From NCBI GenBank assembly GCA_037976565.1, contig CP137674.1, positions 33,731,216 through 33,795,215 of the forward strand: a DNA stretch of 64,000 nucleotides, given 5' to 3'. The stretch comes from Mesocentrotus franciscanus (lineage: Eukaryota > Echinodermata > Echinoidea > Camarodonta > Strongylocentrotidae). The number at the start of each line of letters is the position of its first letter. The first letter of the stretch is position 1. This document shows, piece after piece, positions 28,523 to 40,500 of this stretch. A program made the position numbers and the translations under genes. A model generated the notes under the pieces. That model was not told the DNA's origin, did no database searches, and saw only the letters and a program-made list of their open reading frames with translations.

Positions 28523-31500
28523 GTTTTGTTTTTGTTTTTTTTGTTTGTTTTTTTGTTTGTTTGTTTGTTTGTTTGTTTGTTTTTTTTTTTTTTTGGGGGT
28601 AAGAGCACTTCTTTTTGGTGCCCAATTCTTGAGAAAATATTTAGCGGCGACATAGCCAGCCGGTGAATAGGGGGTAAGAGCACTAATTTTTTTTTTTGTG
28701 CCCAATTCGTGAGAAAATTCTTTAAAAAAAAAAAAATATATATATATTTTTTTATATTTTTGTTGTTGCCAGGGGCCGGGCCGTCGCCCCCGTGGATCCG
28801 CGCCTGCACGCACATACTTATAAATAACAACTGAAGATATTCATGTCGTGGGGTTATCAAATATATGTCCATGACATACACTCACGACATTACAAGGGAT
28901 GGGTAGTGTCACATAAAATTTGCTACGAAAACTATTTCTAAACCTGATCGCTTCTCAACCAACCTGTTCTTGAGATAAGTGTTTTTAATTTCTTGAGTTG
29001 TGCTTAATCAAACCCTTTACTCCTGGTAAACCGGGAAAAGGGGGGGGGGCTTACCTTTGCACCTGTGTGTAGCTATATCCCATCTGTATCCATCCTTACA
29101 TACACACATGTTAGGACTAGTGTTGTTAAGAGGGCTCACGTGGTTTTGATCAGGGCATGGTAAACATGTGTTGATTCCTCCGGGTAAAGCATTTCGTTTG
29201 TAGCTTCCGATTGGACAAGCTGGAATAGGAGGAAAATCATGTCAAGTTTCTTATACAAAGAAACATTTGTCAATGAATTTCATTGAGAGAAAGAAAAATA
29301 ATGAGGTATATTCCCTCTCATTTTTTAAGAACAACTTTCTTTCACTTTCAATCTTCAATCTGCTTTACTTCCATTACATTTATGACACTAATCCTCTGTT
29401 TATCTGCATATATATATATATATATACTTTTTCCTTTCCAATTCTATTTGTTATGATATTGGTTGACAGGATATGCGATATTGGACATCTGATAAAGTAA
29501 AGGCAATACGATGAAACATTTCATCACTGCAGTAGAATCATGAGTTTTGATAATAAAAGCCATTTGTTTACCCAGGCAAATCTCAGCAGCATCAATGCTG
29601 TTTTTTCCTGAGGGGATTGCAATAAGTATTACTCCACCAATTGCCATTTACCCATTTGCACCTGGGTAGACAGTGGCAAATGGGGATTAATGTCTTGCCA
29701 AAGGATGCTCAGGATTCGAACCCTCGACCCTTTAATTGAGAATCAAGTGAATGAACCACTATGCCACTACACCTCCTTCTGTTTCAATTACCAGTCATTT
29801 CGAAGGCGTGAAGTCTATCCCACTGCTGCCATCATGCTAGAGAAGGAGAATTTACACCATAAGTACAACTAGAAAATGTAACACGTATTGTGCCCCCGGT
29901 AGCAAATCTAGACAAAAGAGCACATGAAAAATTTTAGATAACCAATTTTGTTTCTAATTCTTACAGTAAATTGTGTTTTTTGTTATGTTCTCTCCACATC
30001 AACTCCCTAATGAGGGTTAATTCCCGTTTCATGTAATGCTTTGAACTTACGGGTGCATTTTCCACGAAGCCCACTTCCGTAGAAACCAGCAGGGCATACG
30101 CAGTCATAGGATCCTGTATGGGTACCACACCTACACGATGCCATCACATCACAGCAGTGATTCTCACCTAAACATCGAGATGAACATTTCTCTGGCGTCT
30201 CCTCAATAAACTCACCCATCCGTAGATCTGCAGAAGAAGCGTGTTATGTTATGATAGACTACGACACTTAATAACAATAAGGATAATAATAATAATTATA
30301 ATAATAATAATACTACTACTAATAATAATAATACTAATAATAATAAGACTAATAATAATGATAATAACAACAATATTAATACTACTACTAATACCACTGC
30401 AAACAATATTAATTATTATTATCATTGTTATTGTTATCATTATAATCATTATTAATTGATAACAGCAATAATAATTATTATTATCATAATGACTATGATT
30501 ATGATTATTATTATTAGGGGATGAAGAAGAAGAAGGAAGTGGAATTGGATTTTCTATTGCACCTTTTCCAGACGATACAATGTGCTGTTCCTTCATCTCA
30601 GGACAAATTAAGAATTGTAGAGGTATGGCTTTAAGTGTTTTTTGGAAGTCAAGTTACTATATAAACATGTATAAATTTAAATACTTAACGAAATTGCCTA
30701 TTAGTACCCCACATACATGTTGCACTCAAGGAAGCCCCGGGGAAAGCCTTCTCCCCCCCAAAAAAACAACAACAACAACAACAACATTTTTTGGATGACG
30801 AAGTGTGCATTAATTTCAAATACATAATAAGTCTACTGATCTCAATGTTTTCAGTATAACTAGAAGAGTGCCATAGACAAGAAGTAGTGGCGTTGACCTT
30901 TGAAAAGGTTGCTACACCTGTTATCCACATGACTTACATTGTATGAACACGATCATAGAACTACCATCAGAGTTTATCCAGACGTATCTGATAACAATGA
31001 CAGGCAAATCTATTCATGAAACTGACGTTGCAAATTATCACCGTGTTCTAGCTCCTCTATTTCTGGCAGATAGATTTCGCTACCATACCTTTCACATAAT
31101 TTTATCTAAAATATATTTGTCAAAATTTCATAAGGTTCCTTCGCCTATTTACCTAAACTCCTTCCAAACTAATATACATAAATAATACAAAGAAAAGAAG
31201 AAGAAGAAGAAGAAGAGGAAGAAGGAGACGAAGAAGAAGAGGAAGAAAGAGACGAAGAAGAAGAAGAGGAAGAGGAAGAAGAAAAAATGAAAAGAAGAAA
31301 AATTAAGGAGCAGAAGAGGAAGAAGGAGACGAAGAAGAGGAGGAGGAAGAAGAATACATTTCATTCATAGAGCGCTTTTTCAAGAGATACAAGAAAGAAG
31401 AACAACAACAACAACAAAATCAACAATAACTCAAATCTAATGTGTTTATCATAGCCTGACGTAACCTCGAGCAAAAAAATAAAATAATTGTAGAATAAAT

Positions 31501-34500
31501 GTATTTGTTAAAATAATCCAACTTGTCTACAAGCCTGAATTTGGAAAATCTCCAATGTATCTATCATCTATCATCACCTTCATGAAGCGCCCGTCGTGCT
31601 AAAGCTTCGAACTCTGCAAAACTGTCGAGAATATAGCAGTGTTCATCTTTCTTCTCTGAGGCCATCTGAAGCAGTTCTGGGATGTAGCCGTCCCTGATCC
31701 CGAATGAGAACACCTCCACCCCATCATCCTTGAGACTGACTGCTACGGGTACAGGGTTAGGTCCATTGGAAAGACCGTCTGTCAGTAGGAACACAGCCTG
31801 GGTCGAGTTGGCACGCGCCCCCTGCAGCACTTTCTGGCAAAAGGTGGATAAGAATAAACTCTTTACAGAATAAATGGTATAGGTGTACGGGGAAGCTACG
31901 GGAAGTGGGGATGGGGGAGGGGGGCACGCACCCCACTACCCTTTCCACAATCGAATAGAAATAACTGCCACGTCTGCATTAAGAATATTAAAGTAAATAT
32001 GTATTCATTCACGAGTTACATTACACTGATTTATTTTCTTCTTATTAATTAAAAAAGGCCTCTGTTGATGTCTTTCCAGGTGATATGTTTAGATCCGTCT
32101 ATCCTGACAGATTGGAGAAGGCTTGGGGTGGTATGGCGTTGGTCAAAAAAGGGGACAAAAAAGGGGACAAGGCAAGGGAACATTATCTTTTTTAATAAGA
32201 AAATGATATTTCTTGGTTCATCCAATTTACCTATACATAAACAAAAAGTCCTTACATTTTTCGAGTAAAAGACATTAGAGATTATCAATTATCATAGAAA
32301 GCTGCACATACAATGTTGATGCCACCAGCCTCCATCGCCACTGTATAAAGAAACGATGCTATGTAATTTGAATAATTTCAAGATATAAACAAAAAGACAT
32401 ACGAAACGAACGGTTTGGACACATCATACAACTTTTCTATATATTCATGTATTGACAGTTGACTCTTTTATTATGTTATGGGTTTTATTCGTCTTGAGGT
32501 TACTTGCTGTATCAAAATATAATAGTGATTTTTTTTCTTCTAGAAATGTCGCACCGGAAAATGCTTATCTAAACGTCACCAATGCTTCTACCTGCTCTTA
32601 CAGGAAAACCACACAACTAGGGAAGGAAGTTTAAAAAAGTCCAATCAGCACGTGCTGGATTCTTAATAACAGTCAAACTATGAGGACCACTAGAAACGGG
32701 AAGGATATTTGACAACTTAGAGATAAAGTTGAGTTATGGTCATGCGATTGCATTGTGAAAGAAACGGTGTGGAATCGATCAGAAAAGGTTGATCATCTAG
32801 CATATAAGTACTGCAAGGTTCTGGAATCATCAAAATGTAAAGAAATTTGGCCCCGTCTTGGTAAAAGTAACAAGCACTGTACATGCATAGAAAGATGTAT
32901 ATGGGACTACACAAACATGTGGCATTAAAATGAGGCCCACATTTGTAAGCTGTTACATGTCATATTTAGAATATGAAAGCATTTGAAGAGCCATGCTTTT
33001 CAGGGAACCTTTTTTTCTCTAATGCATGTTCTTCCACATTTGCATAAGAACAATGAAAACGCTCACAAATTATTTTCACCTCTCCCCAGAACTCAACCTT
33101 CTCTTTAAAGCGAAATGCATAATGAAACGTGTCACTATAATGTGGGAAATACAATAATTCATATCTTTGAAGTCATACTTCACATCATAGTCTAAGCCCT
33201 CAAAAACTGAACGACAGTTGATATATTTAATTTCATGCTGCTTGTAAGTATCGGCTTGCATGGCGATGTAGATATACAGTAGGCTCGCGGGTGCACCATG
33301 TGAGAGAGAGGGAGGATTGAGGAGTTCTGAAAAGAACTCTCGGTAATCTTTCTTGAGGGTGTAGTCCTGAAAAGGACTGTTGGTGTAGTCTTGAAAAAGA
33401 CTGTTGGTTATCTTTCTTTCTTAGCTTATAGTTGTAAGGAGAACTATAGCGCTTGGAGAGGATGAGTGGCGGGAGTGGCTCGACGTTTCGAATAGGTTGA
33501 CTATCCGTCGTCAGGAAAGATTACCGAGAGTTCTTTTCAGAACTCCTCAATCCTCCCTCTCTCTCACATGGTGCACCTGCAAGCCTACTGTATATTTAAT
33601 TTCATGTTGTCATGTAAGATCCACTGTTCTTGCCTCAGATAATCAGTCTCAAATTTTCCTTAGGAACCCCACCCCCCTCAATAAAGGAACTTCATAGTTA
33701 TCAACAATGATTAGTATTTTGAGATTTCACCATAAATCAAGAGAAGCCTGATAATCTTCTAGTACGAGACCTAGACAATATGAATTCTATATTCCGTCGA
33801 TAAGCCCCAGGCCCAGGGCTGTTTCATGTTCTCACCACATGGCAGCATGTCAGTTAAGTTTCAATGGTTGTTTGCATAAATACATTGTACGTCGGTCTAG
33901 GAAGGAAAATGAATCTTTAAATATGCTTTAAATGGCTTAACACTTCGATCAACAGTAGTACAGATCTTGATAATAGGGACTTTTAGATTTTACACGACGA
34001 GAACGTGGACTGCCACGGTGACATCCTTTTAAGGTAATGTGACGTCCTTTTAAGGCACTGCCGGGCACGGGCTAGTGCCTTGAAAGAATGGCACACGTGG
34101 CAGTCCACGTTCTCGTCGTGTAAATCTAAAAGTCCCTAGTAAATCAACACACACACACACACACACACACACTTCAGCGGATGAACGGGGGTGGGGTGGG
34201 AGGGTGCATGACCCCATTGTGCTTCCTGGCTACGCCTATGAATACACATTTTTTAAAATGATGTGCATGACAATGGTGTAGTCACGAAAGGTGTTATTTT
34301 CCCTTTTGTCTGAATCTCCATTTCAACCAATGGTACAGATCATGTGACCGATCAATGTGCCAACAGTATACTCAGCTTTTGTCTACCGTGAAGTCATATG
34401 AGTGAACACTTCCGATGGCATTGACGTGTATGTAGATTTGATGTCTGGCATTATATACAAGCTGTGAACGCCTCAGTAAGGATAATAATCAACACCTGAA

Positions 34501-37500
34501 TATCACCTCTTCCGCAATCAACTAGTGATCTAATCTATTGAACACATGAAAACTCTTACAAATATCATTCCTCGGTCACTAACTTTTAACCTTAAAGGGA
34601 TAGTTGAGTTTTGTTGCAGAGGGCGCTGCACAAAATAATTTTTCGTAAGATAATGAAAAACTGAGTGTCAAATTTGAAAAAAATATACAATTTAAATGGC
34701 AAAATCATCTTTGTTTGATCAAAATCGGTTCAATATCCACAAATATAACCATTTCTAATATTTGTGGTGCCCCACATTCACACATTTTGGGGTCTAAAAT
34801 TACTTTCATAGCAATTTTAGGTTCTAAAAGGGCACTGGAAATGTCATAAATAAGAATAAGAGCAATAACCATGCACTTTAAAGGCATTTGCGGTCTTAAT
34901 CAAGGAACTCAACTATCCCTTATTTAATCATTTTTTTAAATACTGCATCTGTCTGAGAAATGTTCTTGTTCACAAGTTGGCCAACTGCTCTTCATGGTGA
35001 TTATTGATGATTCTACCTGCAGAGAAATTCCTTTGAGTTTTATCTGTTTTCGAAATGCATACAAAGTCGTGTAGATTCTGTATTTTTTGCATCTTTGCAA
35101 AAAAGGCGACGAAAAGAAAGCATCAATATTTCCACGCGGGCACGTTCGTCCTTCTATCGCCCTTGGCGAAGTGTATACCGCTAGGGGCGACGAAATGTCG
35201 GGTGTGTGTGGGTGACTGTGTAGGGGTGGGGGACCGGGACAACGAGGGTGGCTGTCCCCTTTTCATCTTTACACTAGTTCTGTTCTGGGGGGCGTTTCAT
35301 GAAACAATTAGTCGGTGGTTTTCACCGACTAATATCATTTTCACCGACAATTTTATTGTCACCGACTAATTTCCAGGCCTCTGATTGGTCAAATTTAGTC
35401 AGAGCTGACAGTTGTCGGTGGACAAATGTTGATGAAATGCCCCCCAGTTCTGTGTCTAGGAATGAGAAGCATACAAGCAAGCGCGTAGCCAGGATTTTAT
35501 TGGGGGCGGTAGTGAGCACGCGAAGCGTGCGAATCACTTACAGAGCGCGCGATGCGCGCTCCCTAGGGGGCTGGGTGTCAAGCGCGGAAGCTTTGACGTT
35601 TCATTGTTCTCATCTTCCTGATTAAATTATAAGAGAAAGAAGCCGATTCGTTTTACCGTTCTCGACCCTTAATCCTTGTCTGAATTCAACCCCCCCCCCC
35701 CTCCGCGAAGCGCGGAAGCTTTGACGTTTCATTAAATTGTTAGAAAAAGAAGACGATTCGTTGTACCGTTCTCGGCTCTTAATCCTTGTCTGAATTCAGT
35801 TTCCCCCGCGCGGAAGCTTTGACGTTTCATTATATATTGTTAGAGAAAGAAGACGATTCGTTGTACCGTTCTCGACCCTTAATCCTTGTCTGAATTCATT
35901 CCCCCCTCCTACGCGAAACGCGCAAGCTATGGCGTTTTATCATATTATTAGAGAAAGAAGACGATTCGTTGTACCGTTCTCGACCAGGTTCAATGATTTT
36001 GAAAATCGACTGAATTTGGTATCATTGTAATCAGAACATTACACTGAGTAAAACTATCACATTTGTGTAACTTGTAAATTTGTGCGAAAATTATAAAAGT
36101 TGATTAAACTTGACGAAATATCACCCCACTCGAGACCCCGAAAACATCGTAAGTCAGCTGATTTTTGAGTGACGTAGCACAATGAACAATTAATACAATG
36201 GGCCGCTCAGCTGATCGGTGCGCGATGCAGTTTGCGTGCAATTCACATGTATTGCATTGACTCTTGAGGACCGTACCCATTCTTACCCAACGTTGTTTAC
36301 CTTCATCAAAGTCACCCTGAAAATATCGATATGGACGAAAACATACTTGATTTGAGTTTTGAGGAGATAGAAGAAGGAAGTACCTCGGACAGCGACAACG
36401 ACAATGGAGATTTGGGAGATCTAGACCTAGAAGAAGATCTGGAAGATTTTGCCGAAGTCGATGGACAAGCACAAGCTGTCGGGGCAGCCGCAGTCGCTGC
36501 GTATCTACATGAGCCCGCATATCACAGCCAGGCCAGCCGGCCCGGCGCTTGATCGAGCTAGCTGTGAATCGCGAACCGGACTGATCTAAGTCTTCTCTCG
36601 ACTTCCACTTTCCCCATTTATCTATCAAAAATCTAAACTAATCGGCCTAATCAGACATTTTCGTAATGAATATTTGGACAATTATATGTAAACTTGTCGC
36701 ATATTTTGCCCCAGAAGAGTCGTTAGTTCAGCATGCAAAATGTCCTAGGCACTCCCAGATCCGACACATACACGCTGAGCTGCCCTCAGAATATGTGATT
36801 ATTTTCCCGATTTTTATGGTCAAATGTGACGGTAAATAACATAAAAATCGAATACACATTTGTAGAAAGTATTATTTATTCAGTGTATCTCATTCAAAGT
36901 GCCTAAAATAAAGGAAATATCACAACTGGCGGTAAATATACAAACAACGTTAACCCATATCTAAAAATTGCAATGGGTATCCAACATTGTCCCGAATGTG
37001 TGATTGTAGGTTGTTCATAATGTTTATCGCATGTAAATAACGCCGTCATTTCACTTTGTGAGTGGGTTTTGGAAAGGGTATCAAAATTGCAATTAATTTA
37101 TTCCTCACAATAGTGAGGGCTTTAAAAATACTTTAGTCATTTTGTTAATGTTCTCAGCAATCTGTAGAGGTGTGATTTGCCTTTTTTCCAAATTTCAATG
37201 AACCTGGCCTTTAATCCTTGTCTGAATTTAGTCCCCCCTCCTGCGCGAAGCGCGGAAGCTATGACGTTTCATCATGTTATTAGAGAAAGAAGACGATTCG
37301 TTGTACTGTTCTCGACTCTTAATCATTGTCTGAATTTAGTCCCCCCCCCCCCTCCTGCGCGAAGCGCGGAAGCTATGACGTTTCATCATATTATTAGAAA
37401 GAAGACGATTCGTTGTACTGTTCTCGACTCTTAATCCTTGTCTGAATTCAGTTCCCCCCCCCCTCCTGCGCAAAGCGCGGTAGCTTTGACGTTTCATTAA

Positions 37501-40500
37501 ATTATTAGAGATGACGATTCGTTGTACCGTGCTCCTTTTTCTTCCTACGTCCTCTTCCTTTCTTCTCTTCTCTTTTTTTTTTTTTTTTTGGCCGGCGTTT
37601 TTTTTTTTTCGCCCCGGCCCCCCGGCCCCGGCCCCCTGGCTACGCGCCTGCATACAAGTGCTGATCGACATGCAGAACACAACAAACAAACAAACAAAAA
37701 GGTACAAAAACAAAACAGAAAAAGTAATCATATTCGACCTGGGCCACACACACATTATTCTCTATTTTTTTATAGTAAAGGTATACTGCCTTTCCGCAAG
37801 AACTGCTTTCGAATTTTCCCGTTAGTTTTTATGCAGATTGGGGGGGGGGGCATCAGCCCAGCGGCCCCTCATGCCACCGCCCTTATGTCTGGATATACTG
37901 TAACACATTGTAAAGAGAACTTGTAAACAGAATGTTCTTTTCACACCTGTTTCAAGTGTTTTCACCCCTAATACTAAGAGGAAGTAATATAAACACATCC
38001 TCCATGTGTTGTACAGGTGAGAGTGGTATGGGGGCCCGGAATCGAAGCAGGTATTTATTATTTTACTCTCCGAGACATGTTATGATTTATTACGCACAAG
38101 TCGATCTCTTGCTTTCCGTTGAAATATAGCTTCATAATATCTATTCTGTTCTTTGAATTTCTAGCTTGTAAAGTTATTTTCTTATTCACTAGGGTTCATG
38201 ATTATGATTATGATTATCAATCAATTAGGGATTAAGAGTAGTCTATTATAACAGACAATGGAGTGGTGAATTACACAGGGTCTACACACTATCTGGAGTT
38301 TGATAATTGTACACCGTCAATGGTATAAAGAACTTAAAGAGTTTAAATTGACTACTATCAATAAGTATTAGAAAAATCAGAAGGCCTATAATTAATGCAG
38401 GATGGTTATTAATAATCTGGTAAAATAAAAATCCCTATAAAATCAATGAGATGGTAATATGGTCAGAAGTTGTTGCAAATAGACACCTAGTATTACCGTG
38501 AATAATGTATTAAAAAGAAGAAGAAGAAGTAGAAAAGCCGTAAATATTAAATATCATACTTAAGAAAAGAACATGTCACTGGAAATGGGCCAATGTTTTC
38601 AAGCTATTTAAATGGAATGATTATAACACTTCTCACACTGTGCTCCATCTGTGCAAGGCAAGCAGCTCACAATGCTGCAAGTCAAACTAGGACTATAGTT
38701 TGGTTTGAGAAAGCGACCAAAGAAATCCAGCCGTGATTTCCCTCTCAAAACACCGAAATAATCCGCAAAGACCACATTGTTATTCTTTGCAGGTTGATTG
38801 CTTGTTTAATGCGCTGTAATTACGAAAAGACCGTTCCTCTTTCATATCCTGACTAGCTGCTGAGTGTGTTGTCAAACTCACTGTACCTGAGTTTCCCAAT
38901 TTTACGAGCAATGCTCTGAAAAAAGTTAAAAAGTGCCTTACATATAAACATTTAACAAGATTTCTTGTATCAAGCGCCTATCGAACGTTGTCATATATAT
39001 TATGTTCTCCTTTCTATATGAAAAGTTTGCATAAATGTGAACATTGCATAAACTGAATAAGAAAGTTGCGACATGAGTGAAATAGTCTAACAAATGAAAT
39101 AAACCGTCTGCATGTTTAGAGTCAGAAAAGCGTTAACTTAAACTTTAATACATTGTTTACGACCTTCTGGTTCTCAACTGCAATTGGACAATGCTGTGTT
39201 CTGTACTATGCATAGTACAGAAAGTATGTGCTTCTAATTGCAAGTTGCTCTGCATGTGGTACCTGGTATATCAATGAAGAACCCATACGACAAATTAAAG
39301 GCTCAACATTTTTTTTTTACAAAGAGGTTTCTATTCAAAATGGAGGAAATCGTATTAGATTAAATTGGGAAAACGTAAAGAGATAACACAGATATTTAAA
39401 GGACAACATGGAGAAGTGATTTATGTTACTTTCTCGATGTTTAAGATGCGATTTTCTTTGTGCTTTTTGTTTTTTGGTTGTTATTGTTCTCTTTTGTGGT
39501 TTTTATTTTTCATTTTCAGTAGCCTAGCTACTAGCTAGAGCCGAGGTAACATTGGAGCATGGGGGATACGTGCGCTATAAAAAAATATCCAATATTCTTA
39601 TTCTTAACATGAGTAAAGTCTTATTAATCTAGCCTTCCAGTCAAACCTCGTGAACTCAAAAGTGCTCTATGGCCGGCTTCTGTCTCTAAAGAGAGGAGCC
39701 GACCCTACCCAAATCAGAGGCTAGCGAACGAAAAAGACAGATTTTTCGGTCTACTACTTGGCATGCCGAAGGCACCTTATTTTCAATAAATTCACGACTA
39801 GCGTGGTAATGAAACCAACTTAGGAAGACACATAACAAAATGTAGATCAACAAAATATTTCCAAATCGAAATGTAAGACCGATAATTGATAAGATCCGTT
39901 AACGATGTATAAGTTGTTAATTCCGTCTGGACTTTTAAATCATCCTTTATACCATTTACTTTCGGGTCACCAGGAAACCAATTTGACGTAATCTAGCTTC
40001 CTTCCTTGAAAGAAACTTCAATTATAGGTCTTAAATTTCACAGGCGATCATGTTCGTGAACATATAACACGGCTGGTATTACTGCCAAAATAAGATAAGA
40101 CATGTAATTGTTCTATATGGGTGGCTTTGACGGGACCTTAATATAAGGGAGAGGTTTAGCCCTTCATAAATGACCCAAAGTTATTACCTGAAATCGGCAT
40201 AAATTGTCGTTATATTTATTGTAGACATAAAATGTCAAAAACTATAACCATTATCGCGCTTGGTTGAATCTGTAATGCTAAACAACGTCGAACAAGTCAA
40301 TCCTCAATGTATACAAAATATTAAGGAAATATATTCTTCGAATGCTATACATTCTCTCGCTTCTTAGTTAATAACTCTTACGCGAATATATTGTTCAAGT
40401 AATTTATAGAGGCCAACTATCCAATGCCAATTGAGTTATACTCCATTTTAGTTCTTATGGTATTAATTAAGAATGAAATGGATGGTAATTAAGGCTACAA

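Larger units (their letters stand above)
35478..37650. mobile_element. Composite hAT-like element with internal satellite and nested insertion
   Basis: Termini CAAGCGCGTAGCCAGG (left) and, reversed, CAGGCGCGTAGCCAGG (right) are flanked by an exact 8-bp duplication CATACAAG (35470-35477, 37651-37658), typical of hAT. Inside is a tandem array with a unit of about 110-120 bp (GCGCGGAAGCTTTGACGTTT ... CTCGACCCTTAATCCTTGTC), interrupted at 35985-37206 by another element. No transposase. Confidence 0.85.

Noticed and set aside
28181..28813. 210-codon minus-strand ORF as one exon
   Set aside because: Only the last part is SVEP1 exon 5; the rest is Lys/Gln/Asn repeat translated from a T-rich microsatellite.
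32312..32340. Possible 29-nt micro-exon on the minus strand (AG before, GTATGT after, AMEAGGIN reading)
   Set aside because: Its length breaks the phase between SVEP1 exons 1 and 2, which join perfectly without it and align gap-free with vertebrate vWA.
35600..35640. Hammerhead-like GACGTTTCA motif in the satellite units
   Set aside because: GAAACGTC is present but the CUGANGA core and a stem II are lacking.
36104..36628. 174-codon minus-strand ORF
   Set aside because: Complement of the acidic ORF in a mobile element; Arg/Leu-rich without features.
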